From assembly GCA_034509495.1 (NCBI GenBank), contig CM067510.1:27643647-27707646 (forward strand): DNA of 64,000 nt, in the 5' to 3' direction. The stretch's first letter is position 1. Every line of letters starts with the position of its first letter. Made by a program: the position numbers and the translations under genes. Positions 54,305-64,000 of the stretch are shown here, piece after piece. The stretch is from Acestrorhynchus altus (taxonomy: Eukaryota > Chordata > Actinopteri > Characiformes > Acestrorhynchidae). The notes under the pieces are model-generated. The model made no database searches, was not told the DNA's origin, and saw only the letters and a program-made list of their open reading frames with translations.

Positions 54305-54580
54305 CTGAAACTCAGCAACACACACCACCACGTCAGTGTCACTGCAGTGCTAAGAATGATCCACCACCCATATATACGTGGTCTGTGGTGGTCCTGAGAG
54401 GTCCTGACCATTGAAGGTCAGGGTGAAAGGAGAGTAACAAAGTATAGAGAGAAACAGATGAGCTACAGTCTGTAATTATAGAACTACACAGTGCTCCTGT
54501 GTGGGAAGAGGAGCTAATAGAATTAACAGTGAGTGTAGAAACAAAGAGATGGTCATAATGTTATGGCTGATTGGTGTACT
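54305..54580 (+). repeat. Family A MITE arm
   Basis: CACGTCAGTGTCACTGCAGT, GACCATTGAAGGTCAGGGTG, GAGAAACAGATGAGCTACAG and AATGTTATGGCTGATTGGTG. It is one of the best preserved arms. Confidence 0.82.
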
Positions 54581-54589
54581 TGAGTGATG

Positions 54590-54760
54590 TATTTTTATTG
54601 GATTAACTCGTTACTGTCTAGGGAAGACTTTCTTCTAGATTATGAAACATTGCTGTGAGGATCTGAGTGCATTCAGTGAGAAAAGCTTTAGTGAAGTCTG
54701 GATGTTGGATGATCAGGTAGGATCAGGATGGGTAGAGAGTGTTTGGATGATCGGTGTCTG
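54590..54760 (+). repeat. Family B MITE fragment
   Basis: GTTACTGTCTAGGGAAGACT, ACATTGCTGTGAGGATCTGA and GTGAAGTCTGGATGTTGGAT. It directly follows a family A arm. Confidence 0.7.
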
Positions 54761-54959
54761 TATGTGAGTGTGTGAGAGACACTTTAGATTCCAGAATGAC
54801 ACAAATCAGATGCTGATGATGCAGCAAAGGCGAGTTATGAGCTTGGTGTATCTAAAATCTTCCCCAGAGCACTTCCACCCAAACAAACAGCGCTCTTATT
54901 GTTATTGATGCTGATTGCACATCTTCAATAAAAGCAGGAATTAATGTTTCATCAGACTT

Positions 54960-55420
54960 TGGTTCAGATAGAGCACACTCACTTCTGCTCTACACGGCTG
55001 TGAAAAAAGAGGATATTAGAGCGGAGATTAGGAATATTTAATTTCGGCATAAATACACAGGCGGCGTTTCAGAAACGGCGATAAACATCAGAATTAGAGC
55101 ACAAAACAAACGCACTGAAAGAGCTTCATATCGACAGCTGATACTCAAATCAGCTCATATGAGCTCAATAAAAAGCAATAAAGCGATTCCTTCCCTCTGC
55201 ACTGACCCACACTTCACTGAGAGATGGGCCTGATAGTGAAGGCCCAACCTCAATAAACCCACAACAAAGGAGTCAGAGAAAGAGAAATTAAAGTGAAGCA
55301 GACGCAATATTGGCTGAATTCCAGCATAAAGCCTCCCTTACAGGATTTAATATTGTCTCCAATCAGCAAACAAAGCAAGAACCCATCCAAAGATTATTAT
55401 TCTTCTGTGTTCGGCCTATT
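54960..55420. other. Unique block, candidate conserved non-coding DNA
   Basis: AATATTTAATTTCGGCATAA, GCATTTCAGAAACGG-like CpG words, CAGCTCATATGAGCTCAATA (palindromic E-box CATATG) and AGCAATAAAGCG. No repeats and no exon. Confidence 0.4.
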
Positions 55421-55794
55421 GACGGAGAATAGGAGCCACTGCTGAATCTTTTCTTTATTTGCTTTAAGATGGAGCAAAGTTTCTGTTGATAGCATTAAAA
55501 ATATACATTACACATTTAATCTGGTTTAAATGCTGATGATAAACCATAGAGACAAAGAACATTTAATTCCAGACTGTCTGAGCTCATTGTTTTCTGTGAA
55601 TGGACATTACATTCAAATCACATGATTTAGACACAATTCTGTCTAATTAGACATTTATTGTTCTCAATTAGGGTCCAGTTATCCAACCTGCACTTGTCCT
55701 CACAAGTGAATAGCGGTATGCTGATGTTCCTTTAGTTCTATAAGATACAACTGCATGTGATTATACCAGGTTATTATGATTACCTGTAATACCG

Positions 55795-55925
55795 ACCTGT
55801 GCAATTTCCCATATAACATGTCCATGTGGGGCTTGTATGGGTAAGTATGGGTTGTATGAGTACCAGAATGTCCTTGGGTTCCATGTTGGCCCAATATATG
55901 GAACCAGAATTGGTTTGACAAATTT
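55795..55925 (+). repeat. Family G repeat
   Basis: CATATAACATGTCCATGTGG, then GCTTGTATGGGTAAG, GGGTTCCATGTTGGCCC and ATATATGGAACC. It is related to 11440-11705. Confidence 0.5.
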
Positions 55926-56019
55926 TTATTAAAAAAACAAAACAAAACAAAACACACTTTACATCTCAGAAATCCTGTTGATCATTGATCAATGATTTTA
56001 ATGAAACAATGAAAAATGA

Positions 56020-56550
56020 ATGAGTTATTTGTAATGATTAGATTGACAAAGATATTTATTAGTTCTTCAAAATATTTGACAACGGTCCAAATAAAAAACA
56101 ACCTGAATGTCCTTTATTAAATTTGTTATTTCTGTATGTATAAGTATTGGAGAAAGAAATTTGATTGCTGTGTGAACATTTAATTATAAACCAGTATCTT
56201 GGTCAGTGATGCCATTGGCCCTGCCCTATCTCGCTGATCAGTTGGAGTCTGCATGCAGATTGAGCATGTACATGTGGACAGAGCAGCACTGGAAGCTCCT
56301 TTGGCATTTAAACTGGGATTTAATTAAGTTGGAAATGAATGAATTTGAGCTATTTTCTGGATTACTCACTGAGTGAGTGAGTGAGTGAGTGAGTGAGTGA
56401 GTGATTCATCACACAATTATAAGACCACCCTGATTACATAGGGTCTTGTAATTTGTAATGCTATGTATATCATGTCTGCAAGTTTCTCTGATTCTGTATT
56501 ATGTAGCTTTGAATACCAGTGTGTAACTGCCTGCAAAATGTGTGTAACGT
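56020..56550 (-). repeat. Family D repeat, inverted long copy with internal (GAGT)n
   Basis: It matches 5985-6570 in the opposite orientation: GACAACGGTCCAAATAAA, CATGTACATGTGGACAGAGC, CCTTTGGCATTTAAACTGGG and ATATCATGTCTGCAAG. A (GAGT)n microsatellite (56370-56404) sits inside this copy only. Confidence 0.7.
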
Positions 56551-56905
56551 CTTCCGGACACAGGTAGGTGGAGGCGGATGTACACACTGGGTTGTATTTA
56601 TTGACAGACACAAACAGATAAGGTACAATAAACATTAAGACGAGTATACATGAAGACAAGGCACACAAGTAGTCACAATGTCACAGAGATTGACAAGGAC
56701 CAATAGAGACCAGGGACTAATATACACACAATCACATAAGACAGGGCTGGGACATGATAACGATGGGGCAGGGTTACAAATGGAACACAGCTGGGAATGA
56801 GAGGAGACATGACATGTGCTGAAAAGCACATGGGACTGAAAACAAAACAAGACACAAGCTGGACTCTATATATGACAATGTGTGTCAGGTTGTAAGCATT
56901 AAATG
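56551..56905. other. Unclassified repeat-like block
   Basis: ACACTGGGTTGTATTTATTG, AGACCAGGGACTAATATACA, GACAGGGCTGGGACATG and GGAGACATGACATGTGC recall the insert at 48356-49197 in style and may be part of a retroelement. No coding motif is visible. Confidence 0.35.
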
Positions 56906-56919
56906 GAAATTTTTCACTT

Positions 56920-57110
56920 TTTTTTTTACATTACACCACAAACATAAATCTATTTTATTGGGATTTTATTTGATAGACCAACACAAAGAAGCAAGTAATT
57001 AAAGTGATAAGAATGAAACATAGTTTTCAGATTCAGCAATTTTCAAGTATTATCAGAGATTCTGAATTGGATTTAGGCCTGGACGTTGACTGGTCCATTT
57101 TTAAACGATT
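56920..57110 (-). mobile_element. Tc1-like terminal region
   Basis: AAATCTATTTTATTGGGATT, ATAGACCAACACAAAGAAGC, then GATTCTGAATTGGATTTAGG and GGACGTTGACTGG: the first and a later part of an antisense Tc1 copy with the middle deleted. Confidence 0.65.
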
Positions 57111-57250
57111 AGAGCTCTTCAAAATACTTGACAGTGGTCCAAATAAAAAAACAACCTGAATGTCCTTTATTGTTTTTGTTATCTATGCATAAGTATTGTA
57201 TTTTAATCTGCAGGGACTGAGTGAGAATATTTAAAATGCATGGATTATTA
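57111..57250 (-). repeat. Family D repeat fragment
   Basis: AAAATACTTGACAGTGGTCC and AACAACCTGAATGTCCTTTA repeat 56064-56130 almost exactly, about 1.05 kb away in the same orientation. Confidence 0.7.
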
Positions 57251-57479
57251 CCCCAGGACACAATTACGTCTGTATGTATAATTCAATAAATATTGCCAAT
57301 ATCTGTCTATATTTTTTAGGGTAAAATCAATTTTATATGATGAATCCTAGATTAGCATGAATTATGGGATGTCTTTTGAATATGGCTGTTCCTCTCCACA
57401 GTCCTGTACAGTATAATACAGGATGTAACAAAGCAGTGCTCATCAGCTGTGCTAAAGTTTAATTGTTCAATTATCATTT

Positions 57480-57680
57480 GCAGTAGTGAGGAGACCCTGT
57501 GGTGCTGAAGCCCCAATTTGGAGGGGTCTGTATTAAATGTAATGGGGCAATTATAGCGAGGGTGCTCTCAGTAAGCTGTTTTTGGCGATGGTGGAGAGGA
57601 TCTATAGGGCTAAATTACATGGAGACTGGTCAGAGAAGGACACAAATAATCTGCTGAGGTCGACCTCTCTATACACAGTG
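57480..57680. other. Unique block, possible conserved non-coding DNA
   Basis: ATGGGGCAATTATAGCGAGG, CAGTAAGCTGTTTTTGGCG, GGGCTAAATTACATGG. No repeat; followed by (GT)n at 57689-57713. Confidence 0.35.
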
Positions 57681-58364
57681 GTAGAATATGTGTGTGTGTG
57701 TGTGTGTGTGTGTTATGATGTTTAGTAGCTCAGTCTGTCAAACAAGAATGTGTGACCACCTTCACTATCCAATTCATTAGCAGTGGCCTTTGCTTTAAGA
57801 GCATTACCAGCACTGTGGACATTGCAGGGCACAGAAGTTACTGGCAGCTCCCAATGGAATGTAACAGAACATATTTACAGTGATAATTGGGGGAGGTTTA
57901 AGAGCTCCATGCATCTAAATTCTTTTATATATTGCAGTAATTTCAGAATAACTTCATGTTTCTATTCACATCATCTACCAACACAACTACAAATACCTGC
58001 CTGGACAATCCACACAATGTCCCACCATCAATTACTGGATTCCTCAGACTGCTTTGCCACATTGAAACTGCTGGACTAATTGGTGTGATTCCCATTGTTA
58101 CCCATGCTTTTAGGGCAGTGAAATTGTCCAGCCATTGGGCCTCTTTGCATCTCTAAAAATGCTTGATGCTCTTAGCTCTTCCAATTTTTGTTTGGCTTGT
58201 ATGAATCAACTGTCTCAAATATTTCAAGTGTTTATTTTGCACTTTTAACATGTTTAATATGTCCAAGCCCCCAGTGAGTTAACCAGAGCGGAACTCTGAG
58301 GGAAACCATTCTACTAGAATGTGAATTTCCTTATCAAAACAGAATGGTTCTACAGCTTAGGTGG

Positions 58365-58650
58365 TTGTCATGTTCAGGTAGTTGGAAGGCTGTTGCTATG
58401 TGGTTTCTATGGTGTTTGTATGGGATTTCTATTAGACACCCAAAGTCTGCCGGAAGTTATGGGGTGGGGTCGGGGTCTGGTTGTACCTACCTGAAATGAG
58501 TGTTTGCAATTGGAACGTTTGTGCTATGTTATCCCAAACATCTTCTATGTGGTGTTACAAAGAGGATGCCACATGGTTGCTATGATATTTCTAAGTGGTT
58601 ACCATAGTAAGTGGTTACAATGGTATCCAAGGTGGTTGCTACAGTACTTG
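58365..58650 (+). repeat. Family F minisatellite ('gtggttgctatggt'), left segment
   Basis: GTGGTTTCTATGGTGTTTGT, ACATGGTTGCTATGATATTT and AAGGTGGTTGCTACAGTA units of 20-22 bp. The array is broken by a LINE and continues at 59383. Confidence 0.75.
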
Positions 58651-59382
58651 AAATCTTTCTTTGCTTGTAAGGTTAGGCTGTTTCTTTGGATCTCAGCTCA
58701 TGTTGCAAACCTGACTCGGTCATGCAGATTTCTCCTTTACAACATCAGGAGAATTTGACTTTTCTGTCTAGAGAGGCCACTCAGGTGCTTATTCAGTCTC
58801 TTGTCATTTCAAGAATAAACTACTGCAACTCCCTCCTGGCTGGCCTTCCTATGTGGACCATCAGATCACTGCAACTTATCCAGAATGCAGCAGCGCGGCT
58901 CGTCTTCAACGTTCCTAAATTCAGTCATGTAACTCCTCTGCTGCATTGGCTCCTTGTAGCTGAACATCAGATTCAAAACCTTGATGCTGACCTGCAAAGC
59001 CAAAAATGGACCAGACCCAATGGTCAAAACTTGAGCTGTACCAAGAGCCCTTCGAGATTCAAGTACAGCTCAGCTTGACCCACCGTCCCTCAGAACGCAA
59101 GGAAAACATGCATCCAGGCTCTTTTCTGTTCTGGCACCAAAATGGTGGAATGAAACCTCCCTTGGGGGTCCGACAGTCCCTCACTATCTTCAAATGCAGA
59201 CTGAAGACTCATCTGTTTCAGGAGTATTTAACTCCATAAAGACATTTGTGTTCCAACAGGATCTAAGCGTGAGGAATCTCTAGATTCTTGCCTTGTCTTC
59301 TAGCTAAGGATATTCTGAGTGAACAGCAAAGCACTGTTGTAAGTCGCTCTGGAAAATGCCATAAATGTACATGTAAATGAGT
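58651..59382 (+). mobile_element. L2-like non-LTR element, 5'-truncated, inserted in family F
   Basis: The frame reads SREATQVLIQSLVISRINYC, NSLLAGLPMWTIRSLQLIQN, AAARLVFNVPKFSHVTPLLH, the C-terminal part of an L2-type RT. After a frameshift it continues with LTIFKCRLKTHLFQEYL. The tail GTAAGTCGCTCTGGAAAATG with CATAAATGTACATGTAAATG repeats is classic L2. The copy is dead. Confidence 0.85.
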
Positions 59383-59850
59383 TGCTAGATGGTTGGTAGC
59401 TGGGGTGGTGTTCCTTAGTGACTACTATGGAATCTCAGGAGGTGGCTATGATATTGCTCAGTGGTTGTTATGCTTATGCTATGTAGTTGCTATGGTGTTA
59501 CTATGTGCTTGCTATGGTATCCAAAGTGGTTGCTACGGTCTTACTAAGTGGTTGTTAAGTGGTTGCCAGGTTGGTGTCTATGTTGCTAGGTGCTGTTACG
59601 GTGTTTATATGTGGTTGATGGGTGGTCACCATGGTGTTAAGTGGTTGCAAGGTGATTGCTATGGTCTTGCTAGGTGGTTGCTGTGGTATCCTTGGTAATT
59701 GTCCTTTGTTTCATCTGTTGTTGGTTTGTGACATCAGTTGTAAGAAGTGGTATACAAATAAATTAAATTTGATTGGCTAGGCAGTTGCAATGTTGTTTCT
59801 AAGGTGTTGCTATTTGGCTGCTATATTGTTGCTCAGTGGTTGCTGTGGTA
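59383..59850 (+). repeat. Family F minisatellite, right segment
   Basis: GTAGTTGCTATGGTGTTACT, AAAGTGGTTGCTACGGTC, CTAGGTGGTTGCTGTGGTAT. A short tail-like insert (59705-59772, ending GTATACAAATAAATTAAATT) lies inside it. The 101-codon frame is a shadow. Confidence 0.75.
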
Positions 59851-60715
59851 TCCCAGGTCCTATGTAAATAAGCATGCATCAGATAATTAGACTGAGCAAT
59901 CTGAAGTTACAATGGTGTCTATCTTGAAGTTATGTAGTGATAATTAGAAAAATAAGAATAAAGAATGTAATAATAATACAATTGTTAATAACATATAATA
60001 TCTGATATAGTCTGTAGCCTAGAGCATTGCTGCTGTTGCCATCTAGAGGTCAATCACAGTGCACACATTAATTTCTTCCATTCATCAATTTACACCAAAC
60101 ATAGTGCACAGCCACACTGCAGAGGTTCATAGCACACAAGCTGAGCATGTTACAGAGCCATGAGTTTCGACTGAGTTCAGTGTTATTAGCTGTTCTGATG
60201 AGTGAGTGGTGCTGTGATGGTGTGGAGAGGCTTTACAGTGTCTGGAAGAGTGTTTTGTGGCCTTTCAACTAAAAACAAGCTTGCACACCCTTGAAGTAAA
60301 CCCAATCTAATTCATGGCTGGGCCGAATGGCAGAATGGATATGAGTTTTGAGGGGGGTTATGAAAACCACATATTCAGGCTGTGTAAAGAACAATTACTG
60401 GCCAAAGGGGACAAAAGCTGGTCTGAAAGGCTCTGTGTGTAATATGTGTTCCATTATGCTGCACAGTACTTTTGAAACCTAAGTATTTTGGCATATTTTA
60501 TTGGTTCTTCAGTCTCTAATTATAACTGTGTTACTGGTATTGAACCTCTCTCCAGTTATAATGGGATTATGTATCATTTACAGAAACATGTTCATGAACT
60601 GCTACTGTACTTTGTTTTCTTCTGATTAAAAAGACTACAGTAAATATAAATGACCCTGGGATCAAATTGTTAATTTTGGGAAAGATATACCATGCAGAAT
60701 ATTTCCCCTATATAT
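59851..60715. other. Unassigned intergenic DNA
   Basis: No supported exon or repeat. Mixed AT-rich sequence. Confidence 0.35.
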
Positions 60716-60716
60716 T

Positions 60717-60718
<2 letters not shown>

Positions 60719-60768
<50 letters not shown>
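60719..60768 (+). repeat. (TG)n microsatellite
   Basis: About 24 perfect TG units. Confidence 0.97.
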
Positions 60769-60769
<1 letters not shown>

Positions 60770-61019
60770 ATATAGTGCGAATCTGTCAGAAGTATCAGAT
60801 TCACATCATACTGTATCAGGATTTCACATTTATCATTGATTAAATTGGATTAAAAGCACTTTATATCGACTTCCATCGAATGTTCAGAAGATCTCCTGTA
60901 AAGTCACTGTTTGGCAGATACATGTTTTTGTACACATACAAGTGTCAAATGAAATTCCTAAGCTTCCTTAAAGTCATCAAGTCAAGTGTGTGAGCACATC
61001 AGTAATATCATTGTGTGCT

Positions 61020-61500
61020 GTTCTTCAGGAGCCCACAGGTGCTGAAATAAAGGCCAAGAAAATGAAAGAGCCTTGGAACGTCCCCCCATTCCCTCCTCAT
61101 GTTCTCTAGTGTCTCAGGGGTGCTGTAGACACTGTTATCCTTCATTTAATTACTGACAACAGATCACTTTCTGATGCTTTTTAATGATCACCAATCAGTG
61201 CCCTTTATTTCATTACTAGCTGAATCAAACTCTGGAAGAGCAGCTGAGCTCTAAAGATGTGGACCCCCCCCCAAATACAGCTACGCTACAGACCACCCTA
61301 CACCACCCACACCACCCCCTCCTATTGTAGTAATGAAGTGAAACCTATTATGTCCAGCTGCTAATTGGCTCTTAGATGAGACAAGGTTAAAAGGTGAGAC
61401 AGGCTGCTCTGAATTATGGCACATTGTTAAAGAAGGCCACAAAAGCAACACTTATGTGCTCTTCTATCTGAGAGAACGGGCTGCAGATAATTAACACTTT
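61020..61500. other. Unique block, candidate conserved non-coding DNA
   Basis: CCTTCATTTAATTACTGACA, GCTTTTTAATGATCACC, CAGCTGCTAATTGGCTC: dense homeodomain/E-box-like cores. No exon or repeat. Confidence 0.4.
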
Positions 61501-61614
61501 GGTACAGAAACAGAAAGGAGAGCAAAAATAATATGAGCAAAAGGACAAACACAAAGAGAACACTGTTTACACTGTTTATTTGTATTTTAAACTGCATTTT
61601 CAGTACAATAATCA

Positions 61615-61800
61615 GTAATTAACCAATAAAATTTGAGGTAAAACTTCATCAGATTTTATTGAGGAAAATGTTACATATCTGTGAGGGCAAAAGTATGTGA
61701 ACCTCTGCTTTTCAGTATTTAGTTTGACCCCCTTGTGCAATAACTGCAAATAAATGTTTCCAGCAACTGTTGATTAGTTCTGCATTAATTTTACTCATGC
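61615..61800 (-). mobile_element. Tc1-like element end
   Basis: TTATTGAGGAAAATGTTACA, ATCTGTGAGGGCAAAAGTAT and TGACCCCCTTGTGCAATAAC: the same family as 8813-8945 and 39970-40896. Confidence 0.7.
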
Positions 61801-62085
61801 CATGGGCTGCCTGAGTGAGGTGGATGCTGTGAATATCCTGGAGCGAGGGGAGAAAGGTGCCAATAATCTCATAACAATTCAGTGTAAGGTCTTGCGGCAA
61901 GACGATGAGCGTGCGTTGTACTACACAGTGATACCACTGGTCAGGATGCGCTGAATGGCACCACTGTAGAAGGTGCACATTATAGTTGTTAGGGCTCTAG
62001 CTCTTCTTAGGTTACAGAGCCCTTGTGCGCTTTGCTGGCCACTGATGCTGTGTTGATGCATTAGCACAGGTCTTCTGAGACATGC
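61801..62085 (-). mobile_element. Unclassified insert between two Tc1-like pieces
   Basis: GGTCAGGATGCGCTGAATGG, CACCACTGTAGAAGGTGCAC and GCTTTGCTGGCCACTGATGC belong to a sequence I recall as repeated in fish genomes, probably a retroelement read antisense. The 88-codon minus frame is not a supported gene. Confidence 0.45.
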
Positions 62086-62440
62086 ACTCCCAAAATTTAT
62101 GGCTATGTTTACCAAAAACAAAATGAGACCTACAAAGAAAAGAACATAATACCTACAGTCAAATATGGTGGGGGTTTAAAGATGAATCTGAAGATCACCA
62201 AAGCATTTTGGGTCATAATGTATATAATATATTTTTAAATTTTATACATAATATATAAAGCCCAATAACAGAAAGCTGGCTTTGCATCCTAGGTCATCAA
62301 TCTTCCAGCAGGACAATGACCCCAAAATTATTTTCATATTATTCCAAAGCACACAAAGGAAATAAACATGTGTATAACAAAACAATATTTTCTGGGAGAA
62401 AGGGTGTCAACACTTTCAGTCATGGTGTGTGAATAAGGAG
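62086..62440 (+). pseudogene. Tc1-like transposase fragment (different subfamily)
   Basis: The text translates as FTKNKMRPTKKRT, then PTVKYGGGLK-type residues, and later FQQDNDPKI-like (CTTCCAGCAGGACAATGACC). These are the Tc1 'SVKHGGG' and 'QQDNDPKH' regions with many lesions. Confidence 0.65.
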
Positions 62441-62679
62441 TAAGACTTAGTTTGAGATTTTGATGGTTTCTAAGAAATCCTTTTATATGGTGTTAGTTTC
62501 TCAGAAAACTGTCCCACTGAAAACTAGCCAACCAGCTTTTAAGGCAGCATTCCCTAGTATGCCAGTACGCAAAGTAAAATGACATGATTTTCATGTGACA
62601 GTGTCCTGTGAAGTAGTTATTGTAGTGGCATGCAGTAAAGAAAAAATGTAATCTGCAGCTATGAATAAAGAACATATTT

Positions 62680-63950
62680 GCAGTACACTACAGTAATACA
62701 GTACAGTAATACAGTACAGTAATACACTACAGTAATACACTACTGTAATACACTACTGTAATACACTACTGTAATACACTACTTTAATACGCTACCATAA
62801 TATGGTTCCAAAACACACTGCAATAATACACTACCAAAAACACTACAGTAATACACTACCTTAACAAACCACTGTAGTACACTTCCATAATACACTTCCA
62901 TAATGCATTTCTGTAATTCACTTCTGTAATACACTACAGTAATACAATTCTGTAATACACTACCGTTAATACACATCCATAATACTCTACAGTAATACAC
63001 TTCCAATATACACTACAGTATAACACTTCCAATATACACATCCATAATACACTACAGTAATACTATACAGTAATACACTACATTAATACACTACAGTAAT
63101 ACACTACAGTAATACAATACAGTAATACACTACAGTAATACAATTCCATAATACACTTTTGTAATACACTACAGTAATACACTACTGTAATACACTACAG
63201 TAATACATTACAGTAATACACTTCTGTAATACACTACAGTATTACACTACATTAATACACTACAGTAATACACTACAGTAATACACTTCTGTAATACACT
63301 ACAGTAATACACTACAGTAATACACTACAGTAATACAATACAGTAATACACTACAGTAATACAATTCCATAATACACTTTTGTAATACACTACAGTAATA
63401 CACTCCTGTAATACACTACAGTAATACATTACAGTTATACACGTCTGTAATACACTACAGTATTACACTACATTAATACACTTTTGTAATACACTACAGT
63501 AATACACTTCTGTAATACACTACAGTAATACACTACAGTAATACAGTTCTGTAATACACTACAGTAATACATTACAGTAAGATACTTCTGTAATACACTA
63601 CAGTAATACAATACAGTAATACACTGTAGTAATACATTACAGTAATACACTACAGTAATACACTACAGTAATACAGTACTGTAATACACTACAGTAATAC
63701 ACTTCTGTAATACACTACAGTAATACACTACAGTAATACACTTCTGTAATACACTACAGTAATACACTACAGTAATACACTGTAGTAATACATTACAGTA
63801 ATACACTACCATAATACACTACAGTAATACACTACAGTAATACACTTCTGTAATACACTACAGTAATACACTACAGTAATACACTTCTGTAATACACTAC
63901 AGTAATACACTACAGTAATACAATACAGTAATACACTTCTGTAATACACG
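62680..63950 (+). repeat. 13-bp minisatellite, about 97 units, with 221-bp higher-order period
   Basis: Unit ACACTACAGTAAT with variants ACACTTCTGTAAT, ACAATTCCATAAT, ACATTACAGTAAT. A distinctive run of variants starting CAATTCCATAATACAC at 63141 recurs at 63362, exactly 221 bp (17 units) later. Other variants (ACTGTAGTAATACATTAC) recur 156 bp (12 units) apart. The Tyr/Val/Cys-rich minus frames are shadows. Confidence 0.97.
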
Positions 63951-64000
63951 TCTGAATGATGCTGATTTACGTGCAAAGATGTGCCACAGCTACGTTCATG

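Noticed and set aside
62779..63650. Tyr/Val/Cys-rich minus-strand frames (60-75 codons)
   Set aside because: They are translations of the 13-bp minisatellite; the 39-bp period explains the repeating residues.

Overview
The window reads as nuclear DNA of a ray-finned fish, probably an otophysan (characin/catfish-type). The evidence is GT-AG spliced exons, very dense Tc1-like and non-LTR element remnants, long CA/GA/AAT microsatellites, and several dispersed repeats that I recall as common in otophysan assemblies. The species assignment is inference; the eukaryotic fish character is well supported. There is no bacterial operon, CRISPR array or phage.

One gene can be reconstructed completely. 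It lies on the minus strand from about 52000 down to 12344. It has a non-coding first exon (3' end at 51920) and six coding exons: 51587-51391, 50987-50887, 50721-50570, 46293-46065, 45095-44875 and 12511-12344. All junctions use GT-AG, the phases match at every join, and the coding length is 1068 nt (355 aa plus stop). Residues 67-113 look like a NERD (nuclease-related) domain of the PD-(D/E)xK fold. The usual acidic residue of the 'EID' strand appears as Asn (E92-I-N94), while D107-V-K109 stands at the '(E/D)xK' position. The last intron is 32.4 kb and separates the final 55 codons from the rest.

Layout. 1-12343: intergenic DNA downstream of the gene, with MITEs, Tc1-like ends, a (TCCA)n tract and several unique GC-mixed blocks that look like conserved non-coding DNA. 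12344-12511: last exon. 12512-44874: giant intron with non-LTR remnants (13.8, 16, 28.3-29.1, 30.7-31.6 kb), a piggyBac remnant split by a SINE (22.6-24.1 kb), Tc1-like remnants (21.5, 37, 38-39, 40, 42.2 kb), 32-bp and 11-bp minisatellites, and conserved-looking unique blocks at about 15.5, 25.7, 27.1, 29.8, 34.5, 37.5 and 41.8 kb. 44875-51605: the exon-dense part of the gene. 51920-52140: first exon and GC-rich promoter. 52140-64000: intergenic upstream flank with further MITEs, a non-LTR element nested in a minisatellite, and a 1.27-kb array of a 13-bp unit at the right end.

No second gene could be supported. The most interesting items are the NERD-like gene with its altered putative active site, its giant last intron that may host regulatory DNA for another locus, CA/GT tracts beside two of its splice donors, a 221-bp higher-order period in the 13-bp array, and several nested insertions that give a relative chronology of the repeats.
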